A DNA stretch of 64,000 bases from Deuterostichococcus epilithicus (taxonomy: Eukaryota > Chlorophyta > Trebouxiophyceae > Prasiolales > Stichococcaceae), in NCBI GenBank assembly GCA_033439295.1, contig JAVTLE010000016.1, forward strand, positions 930,001 to 994,000, read 5' to 3'. The position numbers were made by a program, and so were the translations under genes. The notes beneath the pieces were generated by a model that had not been told where the DNA came from, ran no database searches, and was given only the letters and a program-made list of their open reading frames with translations. Of this stretch, positions 34,468 through 48,019 are shown in pieces. Position 1 is the first letter of the stretch; each line of letters opens with the position of its first letter.

Positions 34468-36040
34468 ATGGTGTCGAAGCCAAAGACAGCGGCCGCTGAG
34501 CCGGTGCGCGGCATCGGTGCCACAGGCCGCTCCAAGACATACCACCGGAGGGGCTTGTGGGCGATTAAACAGAAGAACGGAGGCAAGTTCCCAACGCACG
34601 CCAAGCAGGAGCAGGCAGCGGAGGCGCCGGCCAAGGAGGCGCGGCTCTATCCAGCGGACGATGTGTCGGTGCCGAAGAAGCGGCAGAACGTGCTGCGGCC
34701 GACGAAGCTGAGGGCCAGCATCACACCGGGCACGGTGCTCATCCTGCTGGCGGGCCGCTTTAAGGGCAAGCGCGTGGTCTTCCTGCGCCAGCTGCCCTCC
34801 GGCCTGCTGCTGGTCACCGGACCCTTCAAGCTCAACGGCGTGCCGCTGCGTCGCGTGAACGCGGCCTACGTGATCGCCACCTCTACCAAGGTGCACCATC
34901 CCAGCTCAAACGTTGCAACTTTACATGCCCGAACTGTCGCAGCGCCCGTGAAACCTGTGAATAGTCGTTCCGAAGTATTCTTGCGACCGTTTTCAGCTGC
35001 TCGTGATCACGAAACGTCAGGCAGCTGGCAGGAAGACTGGCCTCACGCGGCCGCGCGCGCATGTTGCGGCTTCCGGCAAACTGCTTCCAGTGCTGGCTGC
35101 AGCGGCCAAACTCAGCAGCCGGAGTCCTTTTAGCTCTGGTCATAGCATCTTAGACAGTGCCGTCGGCCGTTCGGCAGAATATGATATCGTCAGCGGAAGG
35201 CAGGTCGGGCCATCGTTGGCGCCAGCCGTCGCGGACCGCGGCGCATGCACAGCGGCCGTTGCACAGCGGTGCTTTGGCAGACCGTGGCGCAAGCTGCGCA
35301 GGCCTGCAGCTGACTGCACGCAGCAGCGGCGCAGGCCTTTCCTTAAACCTGTTGAAATGGGTAGTTGAGCCATGTGGCGCGCTTGGTGTGCTCAGGTGGA
35401 CGTGGCCTCCGTGGACGCGGCCAAGTTCGACGACGCGTACTTCAAGCCGACGGAGAAGAAGGAGAAGAAGAAGGGCGAGAAGGAGTTCTTCCAGGTATGG
35501 CGAGCGCATGGGCTCGTGACACAGGGGGTCCGCCTGGCAGCCTTGTTGGGTAAGGCTGGCATACGGCAAATGCCAGGGCGACAGCAAGAAAGGCAGCTAA
35601 AAAGCCTGCAGACGGGACACTTCGAAGAGCCAGACGCAGTGACAGCATGGCCAGCACGTCCAGTCACTCTTGCAGGGATGCGCATGCACCCTACGCCACC
35701 CGAGAGTGCAGGTGGCAGGCAGCAGCGCAGGGTCACTGCAGCCGAGATCCATGCATGTAGCGCCTGCCAGGGCTGCATTTCCACAGCACTGCCAGCTTGG
35801 ACTGGCTTGACCCCCTTTTGGAACTTTGCAAAATTCAGAACGCATATGACGCTTCTACAATCAACTGACCCGCAGGCGGAGGGCGGCGACGCCAAGAAGA
35901 CGCTGGCGCCGGAGTACCTGGAGAACCAGAAGACGATTGACGGCGCGCTGCTGGGCGGCCTGTCAGACGACCTCAAGGGCTACCTGTCGACACGGTTCGG
36001 CCTCAAGTCCGGCGACCGCCCCCACCTCATGAAGTTCTGA
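34468..36040 (+). CDS. RPL6: 60S ribosomal protein eL6
   Basis: Three exons (34468-34890, 35396-35494, 35876-36040) encode about 228 residues, the normal size. Seen: basic N-terminus ([10 protein letters not shown]), [17 protein letters not shown], the SH3-like barrel with [20 protein letters not shown] and [36 protein letters not shown], a Lys/Glu linker ([14 protein letters not shown]), and the C-terminal helix with [19 protein letters not shown]. Known: eL6 is a structural protein of the large cytosolic ribosomal subunit. The ATG at 34468 is in a good context (GCCGCCATGG). The open frame continues upstream of it, but that part lacks similarity and begins with no ATG near its end, so it is 5' leader. 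A TGTAA, the usual chlorophyte polyadenylation signal, occurs about 205 bases past the stop. Confidence 0.95.
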
Positions 36041-36489
36041 GGGTGTGTTGCGGTCACTGGGTGGCTGAGTATTCTCGGCGCTGGGGCCGCGAAGCTTTGG
36101 TCGGAATGCGCAGCTTCGGAGCCTCGTCTGTGACAATCCGCGGGGTGACGACGGCGTGAGGGGGGGACGAAGCAGTCTCAGCAGGGGTTCAGTGGATGTG
36201 CACCTGGTGCTGATGGAACCTCGAGACTGCTGTGCCTGGCTTTCTGTAAGGAGGGGCCGGACCATACTCTCTCCCTTCAGTCATGCACCTAGACCTAGCT
36301 ACCTGATCAGTGTGTCCCGGTGCAAAAGCTCGCTGCATCCAGACTCATGTTCCGTTTCAGAGGTTCCATCGACACAGTGTCAGTCACAAGCAGCCTAGAG
36401 GCGCAACCTGAGCAATGATGATTGCACATTATAAGATGGTTCAGTGCTGACAGGCTTTCCTGCCATCCCCTTCCTTGCACTCTGCTCAC
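36041..36489. other. Convergent intergenic region, eL6 and TruB 3' ends
   Basis: Contains both 3' UTRs. TGTAA near 36246 is a candidate polyadenylation signal for eL6. No gene seen. Confidence 0.55.
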
Positions 36490-39009
36490 TCATGCGCCGC
36501 TGACCGACTCCTGCGGTTCCCTGCTAGCTGCCGCGGGGACGATAGCTGTCGAAATTGGTACGCCTGGCGGCACCCCCAGGGCTTCCCGCTCGCGCTGAAT
36601 CGCAGCGACGAAGTCTGGCAGCTGCCACGCATCTTGCACGGAGTGCTCACCAATCTGCTCCCGCCGCAGCGCCACCAGATATGCCGCTGACCCTACTGCC
36701 TCCCCCTGTTTGCGAGCGTCACACGCTTCAAAGCGTCAACCCTTGCACGCAAGGAGCGATGATGCAAGGACGAGCGAACAGTCTCGCAGACAGGTCTTGC
36801 AGCAAGGGCAGTCCCAACATGCATACAGCCGCCGGCTGGGCACACGTGAAGGCCCGCTTGACAGTGCCAACAGTGTCGGAGTAAACCCTGTAAACCCTGA
36901 ACGATGAGACCAACAGCGTACCAGGTCGTGCGCTAGCGACCGAATGTAGGTGCCCTTGCTGCAGCGGATGCGGAAGTGCACCTCCTGCGCGCCGGGGGCG
37001 TCCCGCCACACGTCAAACTGGCTGACGTTGACGGCCCGCGGCTGCCGCTCGACGGTCTCGCCGGCGCGCGCCGCCACGTACAACCGCTGCCCTGCAGCCA
37101 CCACAGATGGAGGCGCTCGGAGATCACATTGTGCAGCAGGGTCACGTTACAGGTGGCATTGCTTGGCACGGCCGGACCAGCATCCTGCATAGGCCGAGTG
37201 ACTGCGCCCAGCGTTCGTCAGCACAACTGCATGCAGCCTGATGCCCTGATCCAGCTGGCTGGCACATGTGTGCGCCCGGTTGGAATGCAATGGCCACACA
37301 CCCTTGATGCGGATGGCCGAGTACATTGGCGGCAGCTGCATGATGTCGCCACGGAACCTGGCGGCAATGGCCGCCTCTAGGTCCGCATCGCTGATGTGGG
37401 CCCACTCCGCGGTGTGACTCGGCTGCACCCAGCACCATCCCTGCTGTCAGCCGCCTCCAGCATGCTGTCAGGCGCACATTGTCAGGGCACACTGCGCACG
37501 GCTGTGCATGCCAGCGCTGCTTGCCCATGGGGTTTGGCAACAGAAGACATGTGTCAGGATGTCGTGAAGCTGGCAGCACGTGTGGAAGCCTGGAGGGAGC
37601 CCGTATGTTGACAGTGCAGGTGGCAGCCCGCACCTCCGTCTCGGCGTCGAAGGAGGGCGTCGCCTCGCCCAGGCGCAGTGTGCCGCTGTACACCTTGTCC
37701 ATCGCAACAAAGCTGTCCACCTGTGGGTCGCCGAGCCGATGGAGTGCAGTTCACCGCAACAACACACCTAGCTACTCTGCAGGTAGAGTCCGCCGCAGAG
37801 GTGCCGGGGACTGCAAGATCGGCTGAGAATCGGTGCCCGATAGGTAGTGCTTCTGCCTCAGAGGAGTCGTTTCAGCCCCTACCAGCACCAGGTGTGGAGG
37901 CAGGAGGGCCCGAAATGCGATGACGAGGACATGCGCAAACCTTCTTGCAGCCCTTGCCGATGCAGATGATTAGCAGTCCAGTCGCCTGCGGGTCCAGCGT
38001 ACCCGCGTGCCCGATCTGCATGCATGTATGGGGAGAGGCTCAGACACTTCCTGTTCTGACTTGCTGTTGTCCAAACTGGCCGCCAGGGCTCTACCAGAGT
38101 CCAGGGACCCTGCAGGACCCGAACACTGGTTTGCAATACGGCCGAACTCTCACTGCACCTTTTTGATCTTCAGGGCGCCTCGGAGCTTGCCGCAAACGTC
38201 GAAGGATGTCCAACCCAGGGGCTTGTCTACCAGCACGGCTGCGGTTTGCCATGTGGCGGGGTCCGACGGCATCGCGCCGCCGGAGGTGATGAGCGTCGGC
38301 CACGGCGCCACCTTCTTCTGCTTCGGCTTGCGGGCGGCGGCGCCTTCGGCGCCATACGGGCCGTTGCTGTCCTCCTGGTCGGGTTGTCTCGCATCGTGCG
38401 ATTGGCCAGCCTCCTGTGGGAGGATTGACGCCGGTCGCCCCTCGCGATCAGCAAGCCTGCAAGACAAGAGACGGACCAATTGGAGTTTGGTGACGTCACA
38501 GATCCTGAACTGCAGGCTTGCTCCTGAGTCTGAATGTTTGCGCAAGCCTGCATGATGTCGCAGCTCTTATGTGTCCGCCCCACCTTTCGGAGTCCAGGGC
38601 GATGCCTGTGCTGCTGTAGTCTGTCTCGACAGCGGCCCTGCTGGCTGAGCATTTTGCATGCCGCTGCCAGGCGGTCTGTACCGACCTACGCTGCCACATG
38701 TGCGCTGTCGCGACGCGAGCTGGGCTGTCAATGCCTGCGTTTCACATCAAGGGTGTGTAGAAGCAAAATTACTGCATTAGCTCTTCTGTCTCTGGGTGTT
38801 CCTGACGCAATCCATGACACGCATGAATACGGCACGTGAGCAGAGCAAGCCTTGGGGGCGTGACGACATCCAGATAGCACGCAGACGACAAGTGTATTCC
38901 CGAATACCTCACCTGACGAGCGTGCCCCCTGCTGCCGCAGCAGCGGCGCCGGCTGCGGCGCACTGCAGGTGCAGATCATGCTGCAGTCGCGGAGCATGCC
39001 CTGCAGCAT
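36490..39009 (-). CDS. tRNA pseudouridine-55 synthase, TruB family, probably organellar
   Basis: Eight minus-strand exons (38913-39009, 38584-38734, 38159-38456, 37941-38015, 37634-37720, 37302-37422, 36915-37091, 36490-36695) give about 403 residues. Seen: a leader of roughly 70 residues rich in Ser/Arg/Ala/Gln ([14 protein letters not shown]... [12 protein letters not shown]) that looks like a transit peptide; motif [18 protein letters not shown]; the catalytic block [20 protein letters not shown] with the active Asp; [32 protein letters not shown]; and [13 protein letters not shown]. Known: TruB converts U55 of the tRNA T-loop to pseudouridine. The C-terminal extension after [12 protein letters not shown] lacks a PUA domain, as in TruB rather than Cbf5. 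The junction between exons 36915-37091 and 36490-36695 uses a weak GTTGGT donor and is the least certain. The leader exons are inferred from frame only. Confidence 0.87.
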
Positions 39010-39458
39010 CACGGCGCCCTTCCGGCAGCCTTGCCGACGCAAGGCGGCCACGAGGGTGCTCGAAAGCGACAGCTTGGCCTCTTGCACCCCTGGTGTGCAC
39101 ACGCCGCTTGAAGGACAATGAATAATCTGCAGCCGCAGCGTCTGCCAGCGATGGTCGACAGCGATGGTCGGCAGCACGATTGTTTGCAGAACACCGAAAT
39201 TTAGGAATTGGGTCGGGATCACTGGCACCAGGCTTTGCTCCCGAATCTGAAAATCACCGCCCTGTGGTGATGCGCTGGCACAAGGACGTCAGTGGCGCAC
39301 AAGGTAATCCACGCGCTCTCGTGGTATCTCGTTAGTTTGCGAAACAAGAGCAATTGCTTTCCCGTTGCCAAAACAGTCTCAGGCGAATTTTGCTGCATAG
39401 AGCACCGTTTGCTGATTGCCTGACTCGGCTATTCGTCCGGTTCAATTACCTGCTCGAC
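39010..39458. promoter_or_regulatory. Divergent promoter between TruB (-) and Tudor-SN (+)
   Basis: 449 bases between start codons. The minus-strand frame of the TruB leader stays open for 73 more codons here, so a longer TruB N-terminus is possible. No named element recognised. Confidence 0.5.
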
Positions 39459-42400
39459 ATGGCGACCGGCTGGCTGCGCGGAATGGTAGGCCAGCGGTAT
39501 TTACATGATTTGAGAGTGCCCATACATTGCATATGTGAACATTGAACGCTTCTGTGTTGTCGATCAGACTGATCTGTGACTGAGTGCAGCTTCACCATCA
39601 TTCGATGGTGAACGTGCAGAGCATCAAAGAGTTCCTTTCGTCCTGCTGGTGCAGGTCAAGGAGGTGCCCAATGGCGACACGCTGGTGATTGTGGGCAATG
39701 TTGCCAGCGGGCCGCCTCCTGAGAAGCGCATCACACTGGCCTCCCTTGTCGCCCCGCGCCTGGCGAGTCGTCTCTGCATCGCGATACCGTGCCGCATTGG
39801 TTGCCTCGCTGCTCGGTTGAAGCCATCGCACTCGGCTCTGAACCTTGAACCATGCGCGCCTGGCATGCTGCAGGGCCGGCGGGACGGCAGCACCAGCGAC
39901 GAGGCATTCGCCTGGCAGAGCCGCGAATTTCTCCGCAAAATGACGGTCGGGCAGGTCAGTCATACCCACAATCGGCCCCTGCCGCTGCCACAATCTGCCT
40001 GCGCTCAACCGTGCAGCAGAGCGGCTGGCCCCATGCCATCCTGCTGACACTGCGAAGGCTTCCTGTGTTACGCAGTTCTCACGTGAGGTCCTTCATCTGG
40101 TGGGTTTTTCTGCAGCCATGCACCTTCAAGGTGGACTACACGCTGCCCACGGCGCCGGGCATGGAGTTTGGCTCTGTGTTCATTGGCGAAAAAGGCGAAA
40201 ATGTGGCTGCTGCCGTCGTCGCCGCTGGCTGGGCGCGGGTGCGGCAACTGCCAAACCGACTGCCTTGCCGTGTTTTTCCGATTGTTCATGATTTGCAAAA
40301 AGGGGCTGCAAATCGCATCGAATGCGGCAGGTCAATACTCGTCCTGAGCGCCCTCCAAGCATGCAAGCATGCCTCCTAAACTGCAGACACCTTTGCATGC
40401 AGGTGCGCTCTGGCGGCGGCCAGCAGAGCCCGTACTATGAGCAGCTGACAGCGGCACAGGAGGCAGCGGAAACTCAGAAGCTGGGCGTGTGGACTCAGGT
40501 GCGTGCACCCGAATGTCATGCAGACAAGGTACATACATGGCTCAAAGGTCTCCAAATTGCCCTTGATTACCTTTTCCTAACAAGAGCTGTCAGCTCCTGA
40601 TCGACATGCTGATGCCGCCCAAAGCCGAGCGCTGACGCGTCGTGCTGCCACCCCTGCAGGACAGCATGGCAGTCTCCACCGCCGTGCGGAAGATCCCGAC
40701 CACAGCGGACGGCCATGGTACGCCATGCACCTGTTTGGCGCAGGGGAGGGGTGGGGGGGGGCTGGTGCCCTGCACAGCATTCCTGATTCTGCACAAAAGC
40801 CCCCGCCAGCTCTGCCGGTCAACCCTGTGAACTCTGATGCGGTTTTTGCACCCCCGCAGCGGGCGTCGACGCCTCGGAGCTGCTGGCAAGCGCCGGCAAA
40901 GGGAAGCCACTGCCCGCCATTGTCGAACGCGTCGGCGGCGGCAGCAGCCTCCTCGTCACGCTGCTGCCCGACCTGCAGCAGGCATCCGTGCTGCTGGCCG
41001 GCGCGCAGGTGACTCGAAGCCTTGGAAGGCTTTTGATATTGAAGACGCACGCAGAGGCAATCTGCAGCCGGCTGAATGCTGCAGCATGCTACCTGGCTGA
41101 CCTCTGATTAGCCTGCCACGCTAGCAGCTGCAGGTAGGAGGACAAGACATCGCCTCTGTGTTTGGGGGGCCTTGCCAGGCCGGGGATAACCAGACTAAAA
41201 TGCCCCAGTGTTAAGGTGAAGGCGCCAGTCACATGCAAGCAGAGCGCTGATGCATCTGTGCATGTTCCAGGCGCCGTCGATGTCCAGGCGGCCGCCGCCC
41301 ACTGCAGAGGAGCCCGACCCGGCGGGTGTGCCGGAGCCCTTTGCGAGGGAGGCAAAGCACTTCACTGAGGTGACTGCACTTCATCGGCACACCTCGCTCA
41401 AATTCGCGGCTGCTGCGACTGTGGCGAGGGGCATCATCAGAGGCTTGTGGCTGCAAGCGCGTGCCGGAAGGGATGCCTGGTTGGCCTGGCTGGCAGCTGG
41501 CATGCAGACGCATAACTCACATTAGGAGCTGGTCAGATGATGTATTGCTAATTGATTGCAGATGCGGGTGCTCAACAGGGAAGTGCGCGTCATCTTGGAA
41601 GGTGACATTTGCGTCTGAGGGCTTGACAATTAGGCGCCTTGCGCGTGGCTGCATTCATGGCTGAGAGAGAGCTAGGATAATCCGGAAATCCTTACACTTG
41701 CTGTGCCTAGCATGCATCGCAAGCACTGCGACAGGAGGCACTTAACACGCTGTGCAGGTGTGGACAAGCACGACAACCTGATCGGGCGGCTCATGTATGT
41801 GGAGGCGGGCGAGCAGCTGACCGACCTGGGAGAGAAGCTCGTCGATGCCGGTCTGGCCAAGGTGCGATTGCCCACTGATCCTTGTACCGGCCAGCAGGCC
41901 CGGTTGCTGGCCTCCGACACTGTGTTGCATGCTCTCGCATCCGAGATGCGCATGGCAGGTGGGCGGGTTGCGTCTGAGGGACTGCCACATGTGGCCCTGC
42001 ACTCCACCGCTTGCGGAAAGGCCACGCCGCGCATCGCTGCGGGTGAGGGCTCGAAAATCTGCGGGGTGCAGACGGTGGAGTGGGGGCTGAACATGCTGAC
42101 GACTGGGGCGTTCACGCTGCGGGAGGCGGAGCGTCGCGCCAAGCAGGGCCGCCGCGCCATGTGGCAATCCTACGTGCCGCCCGCAAACGCGCCCACCAAA
42201 CAGTCCGGCACCTTCACTGGCACCGTCACCGAGGTGTGTGTGCTCACGCTCTTCTATCTCACTTGCGAAATGCGCCTGCTGCGCACTGAGTGTCCGCTGC
42301 ATACGCGTGGCACCAAAGCATCCAGCGATCCGTTCACGAGTGCTGGCAGTAGAGCGCTGGTGTTGTTGGAGAGGCGCAAACGCGCATTGCAACAGCTATA

Positions 42401-45400
42401 GAAAGCAGACACGCAGCTCGTTCATTCGTGTGTTGTACTCGTGTTTGGCACAGCAGCCCACCCGACTCCTGCGGCTCTGCCACAGGTGGTCAGCGGCGAC
42501 TGCCTGGTGGTCCGGGACGCGGCGGCGGGCGCCGAGCGGCGCGTTTTCCTGTCCAGCATCCGGGCGCCGCGCCTGGGGCGCCGCGAGGAGAAGTCGGAGC
42601 CCTACGCCGTGGAAGCCAAGGAATTCCTGCGCAACCGCCTCATCGGTGCGCGTGTTGTTTCAGGCGTCTCGCACTTGCAGACGACCTGGCAGAGGCTGTG
42701 TGGTGGGGACATCGTCGAGCACGGGGGAGTCAAGAGAGCTCGGCGGCGGCGCTGGGCTCTCAAGGCTTTGGTTTCCGAGAAGCATGTGCCGAGCCAGCGG
42801 CGGGTAGAGTGTCGCAGCCCTCAATGGTTGCTTCGTTGCAGCAGGAAATCAGCGGCGACGGCTTCTGGCGCCAACGCACCAGAGCTTGAGGCTGAGACAC
42901 GCCCCCGTGTTCATCCGTCAGGCCAGGAGGTAACCGTGAGCATGGAGTTCACGCGGACGACTGGCGGCCCGCTCGCTGCGGGCGGGCAGCCGACGTCGGC
43001 GGACACCCCGGAGCGCACGCTGTCGTTCGGCACCGTCACGCATACGAGCGAGGGCGCCAAAACCGCCGCCAACGTGGCGGAGCTGCTGCTCTTCCGCGGG
43101 CTGGCCACCGTCAGCAAGCACCGCTCGTGCGTGTCCAGCCCTGAGTCCCTGTTGTGGGGCATGATGTGAAACGCTCCGCAATGCTGCGGCACGCCAGCTG
43201 CGCCTGGCGGCCACGGAGAAGTGCCATCAAACATGCATTAAGGACAAATAGATTTCCAAAATGTGCTCATCAGAGGCTACAAATCGAGAACAGCCTGCGT
43301 GTGGGTCTGCTTGGGCACTTTCTGAGACGTGCATGATCGGTCACAGGGACGAGGAGCGCAGCGCGCACTATGAGGCGCTGCTGGGTGCCGAGGAGAAGGG
43401 AAAGAAGGATAAGAAGGGGCTGCACTCGGCGCGCGAGCCGCCGGTGCACCACGTCAACGACCTGTCCATGCCCGGCAACGCAAACCGGTGCGAACCTGAA
43501 CCTCGACCAGCCTGTGCTGCGGCGCCTTGCTCCTGGCAGCAGTGTGCTTGACACCCTGTGGACTTGCATTCGTTGGTGTCTGCCTGTGCAGCAGCAGGTC
43601 CGGCGTCTCTGTTCGATCAAAGATGAGCGGTTGAACCCTGGCGGCTGTAGGGCGAAGCAGCTGCTGCCGTTCTTCCAGCGCACGGGCCGCGTCGCCGGCG
43701 TCGTCGAATTCGTGCTGTCGGGCCACCGTCTGAAGGTGCCGTTCCCACACACTGCCGCCCAGTGTCTCTTGCACAGTGCGCTCGGTCACTGCTGCTCTGG
43801 TTGCAGGCTGGAATGTTCAGCGCTGCCTGTTTCTGCTCATCACATGGCATTGCTCGCCAACACAGGTCCGTGAGGTTTTCAATCAGCACTGGGTCCTGAG
43901 CGCTGAACTGCCCTGTCACACCGCACACCCAGCTGATGGCCTCTGCGCGCTGGAGCTGCGCAGATCACGATCCCCAAGGAGGGTGTCACGGTTCTCTTCT
44001 GCCCCAGCGGGGTCCGCGCCCCCCAGCGCGCCTCCCCGATGGGCCGCGACGGCCGCCCCATCGCGGTGCGCACCCGCCGCGCTGCCGGAGGCGCCTGTCT
44101 TGGGTGATTGCGCCTCTGGGTCAGGGCCTGCGCCGGCAGATGGGCTCCATCGTGGCGACGCGGCCAGTAACAGGCTGCTGGGGTCCTTGCCAATGGCGTT
44201 GCTGCTTGATACAAGGAGTTGCGGTGCAAGGGTCCGCGGCTGATGCAAGCTGACCAACACGCGGTCGTGCAGGAGGAGGCGTATGGCGAGGAGGCGTACC
44301 TGTTCATGCGGCAGCTGGCGATGCAGCGCAGCGTGGAGATGGAGGTGGAGACCGTAGACCGGTGCGCGCCCTTTTTTCCTTGCCCCCTATGCTTCAAGCG
44401 CACCGACAGTCGAGTCCGTCCAACTGGTAGCTTCTTTGACGCTGCCTGTATCCGCCAATGTTCGCATCATTGACAGTGCCCGCGACTGTTTGCATCTTTG
44501 ACACTGTGTGTGTCCGCCACTCTCCGCATCGTTTGATACTATGTGTGGCATCTTTTCACGCTAGTGTGGCTGCAACCGCAACAGGTCAGGCACCTTCCTG
44601 GGGCGCGCTCGGGTGCACAACAGCGGCAAGGTGGTGGACCTGTCCTCTGCGCTGCTGTCAGCGGGCCTCGCGCGGCTGCACCCCACCTTCAACGCAGAGC
44701 GCCAGCCCGGCGGCAAGGAGCTGCTGGCCCTCGAGCAGGCCGCCAAGCAGCAGCGCCTCAAGGTGTGTCATTCGGGGGTCGGGGGGTGGGTGGAGGGGGG
44801 TCGTAATGAGCGGCGTGCAGAACAGCTGCTAGCCGCTGAGCTGCACTGGTCTGGGACCTCAAAGCCGCCGACACCACAGGTGTCGGACCAGACAGTCGGT
44901 CCAGGATCTGTACCCGGAGCTGCGATTGCCTTGTTCTGTATGCTGCGGAATGCAGGGAACCTCATTCAGGCTCCCCGAGCAAGTGGGACTACCTGCATTC
45001 TTGCATGCGCAATGGTCAGTGCACCCACACAAGCACCTCCCTGCTGCGACTGAGCATCAGCCTTACACACTGTCAGTGTTGCACACCACCCAGGCGCCCT
45101 CATTGTCGCTGCCGCAGCATTGCGACCAGCACCGGTGCAATAAGCTAAGAACCCACCACCAGCTCGTCGCTTGGTCGTCCTGTGCTGTGGTTGAAGGCGA
45201 AGATGGCTCCTGGGAGGCGGCTCTACTTAGAAACTGCAGCAAGGGCACAAACACATGGAGATATTGTGTGTGCCTGCACGTCGGCGCAAAGGCTGGGGCA
45301 AGTGGAGCTCTGCTGAGCAGGTCCGCTGTTCCACATAGTCTGACATGGACAGGAATTCTGCTTCACAGCGCCTGCAAACCCGTTCTGTGCTGTGCAGATC

Positions 45401-48019
45401 TGGGAGAAGTACGATCCTGAGGCGGAGGCGGCGACTGCGGGCGAGGGCGGTGAGGGCGAGGCCAATGGCACCTCCGGCGGCGGCGAGACCCTGGAGGTCG
45501 TTGTCACCGAGGTCAGTCACGGCTTCGAGGACCGTTGATAGGCTGGTCTGCTATCCTTACAGCTGCAAGCTGTCCTAACAGCTGCAAGCTCCCCAATCCA
45601 GCATGTGTACGTCATATGTCGGAGGAGCTCGTTGATCCAGTGCACAGAAGGCGCCTCCTGGACGCCCTCCAGCCGGCGTCATGCTAATCTGCGGCTCGTG
45701 CAGGCACTTGGAAAAGCATTTGCAGCAGCCGTCATCCTCGAAGTCTGCGGTGCTCGAGCGTCAACATGAGGCCACACACTGTGCGATCTGCACCAGGCGC
45801 AGGCGCTGCAGCGGGCTGTTCTGCTGCCTGGCCTGTGCATGCTGCACACCTCGCAGCTGTGCGTCATAAAACTTCCCTGTATCCTGTATATGCCTTGGTG
45901 GCCCAGGTGGTGGGCGGCGGCAAGGTGTGGGCGCAGGCGGCAGGCGACCCGCGCGTCGCGTGGCTCACCCAGCAGCTAGCGTCCACGTCCCTGTCCAGCA
46001 GCCGCGTGCGCAGCCCTCTGACCTCCCTGAGGACCCTGAGCGATTGCTTTCCTGCGCAGACCTGCAACGAGACTGCCTGTATGCGCATGACACGAATGCA
46101 CCACGGAAACAGCATTTCTCATAGTCCTTGCTTGGACGTGTAATTAGTGAGCTGCGCCGCCCATGCATTCGTTGATCGTACTGTCACAGCTTTCAAGTGC
46201 GCAGAGTCGCTGATGCAAATATGCCACTCTGTAGTACACTGACGTTTGCCCCTGTCTCTCCTGCGCCTCAGCCGAGCCTGAAGGTGGGCGACCTGTGCCT
46301 GGCCCAGTTCAGCGCGGACGACCAGTGGTACCGCGCCACAGTCACCTCTGCAGAGACGCGCGACCCCACGCGCCCCCTGTACCAGGTGCGCAGCTCGGTG
46401 GCGCTCCTCAGCCGGACCCTCTGTGCACCTGAGTTCAGAGGACAGGTCGTGCCACCGTCACGGGCGCCAATTCGCGCAATGACACGCGTTCCCTGCTGTA
46501 GAAATTCAAACAACTACTGCATTAAGCACGTTTCTGCCAACAAAGGCCTCACGTGTCAAGGTCGGGTTCCAGGTGCATATTTCGCTTCAACACAAACTTG
46601 ATAGTACCCCAAAGAAAATGAAGCCGACTGACAGGCAGCAAGGCCGAGCTCCTGTGCACCTGAGGGTTTCAGGGGAAGGCTTGCTGCACTTGCGGCAGTT
46701 CGAAGTGCACGCATGACATGTTGGCAACGATCAAAGTACAACACAGGGAGTTCGAAGCGACACCGCGGGGGAGCGGGGAGGGGGNGGAGGGGGGGACACT
46801 GCAAAGTCTTCCTGGCTGAGCTATCTTGCCCTGTTTTGCGATGCAACTCCCCAGGCGACGCCGCTGCTGACCACTCATCATGAACTCCTCATGGTTCGTG
46901 GCTGACCTCCTTCTCCTCACAGGTCACCTTCATCGACTTTGGCAACAAAGAGAAGGTGCCAGGCAACAAAGTGCGCGCCATCGAGCCGGCCCTGGCGGCG
47001 CTGCCGCCGCAGGCGCAGCTGCTGTCACTCGCCTACCTCAAGGTACTTGGCCCTGCACGATTCTCCCCTGGCCTGAAGCCCTGATATCCCACCGTCATGC
47101 TGGTCCCCAGACCCCTGAGGCTCACAAGGTCCCAACACCTGGGCCTGCAGTGCTCAAGGCAGGCGGCTGACAGCCAGGGCCGCATGAGGCACCACAAACT
47201 GACACTTGTGTGCGGCTCAGTTGTAAAGCAACCGTGTCTCATGCTGGCAGGTACCGGAGGTGGACGACGAGGTCGGCTTCGAGGCTGCGCGCGCGCGCGC
47301 CGCCGCCACCGCCGGCGGCCGCCCGCTGCTGGCGGCGGTGCAGTGGCGCCGCGGGCCGTGCCTGGCACCCGCGACACCCCGCCAGTGCCGGCGACGGCGC
47401 ACGTTGTGCTGCGGGCCAAGCCGGCAGAGGCCGGGTCGTCATCCGACGGCGGCGCAGACAGCGGCGAGAGCGTCAACCAGCAGCTGCTGCGGGCGGGCCT
47501 GGCGCGCCTGCTGCCCGTGCGCGACCACCAGGTGAGCGCCCAGACTGCGGCAGCAACTCCGGCGAGCACAATGTGGCGACATGCGATGGGGCGGCGCGCC
47601 GCAGCAGCCTGCTGCTGTCGAGGAGGCAGGCAGGGGCTCCGCTCGCCGGAGTTGGCAGCGGCCGGTCGTCTGCCTCATGCATGCGGCAACAGCTTCGAAT
47701 CAGCAGATGGATTCGGCGATGAATTGTCCAGGCGGCGGCAGGCGCCAAGGTGCTGGAAACGCTGGCGGCGGCGGAGGACGCGGCACGGCGCGCACATGCA
47801 GGTGAGTGCTGCTCCATGCATGGGTCACGAGGACAAAGTGTGGTGCACTCGGGCGAGGCTTGCATAGAGCGCGGCAGATCCAGTCCTCTGCTCCAAAGCC
47901 AGTCCGGGAGAGCAGCGTCTGACTAATCTCACTGGGCGCACGCAGGGCTGTGGATCCACGGTGACCCGGGCGACGAGTCCGATGGCGATGACTCGTACGT
48001 GCCGCGTGGCCGCTTTTAA
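39459..48019 (+). CDS. TSN: Tudor-SN (SND1/p100) ribonuclease, four SN-like repeats plus Tudor-SN module
   Basis: Twenty-five exons: 39459-39485, 39655-39762, 39874-39954, 40116-40238, 40403-40498, 40660-40717, 40860-41008, 41271-41369, 41562-41601, 41758-41861, 42072-42233, 42486-42645, 42922-43126, 43347-43487, 43651-43735, 43964-44065, 44273-44361, 44585-44762, 45398-45511, 45907-46005, 46272-46385, 46923-47042, 47251-47531, 47732-47801 and 47946-48019; about 958 residues. Seen: successive nuclease-fold repeats (VKEVPNGDTLVIVG; AREAKHFTE; VVSGDCLVV with AKEFLRNRLIG; AELLLFRGLATV; AGVVEFVLSGHRLK; EVETVDRSGTFLG), then a Tudor domain (LKVGDLCLAQFSADDQWYRA, VTFIDFGNKEKVP), then the split last SN repeat ending GLWIHGDPGDESD. 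Known: it acts in stress granules, mRNA decay and RISC. The second intron begins GCGAGT. Exon 47251-47531 needs a one-base frame change and is flagged separately. Confidence 0.93.

Noticed and set aside
39009-39228. Extra 73 codons upstream of the TruB start
   Set aside because: The frame is open, but the composition is unlike a transit peptide and it would consume half of the shared promoter; kept only as a possibility.
46740-46800. G-rich run with an N in a Tudor-SN intron
   Set aside because: Looks like a sequencing/assembly weak spot rather than a functional G-quadruplex; a poly-G run with N cannot be judged.
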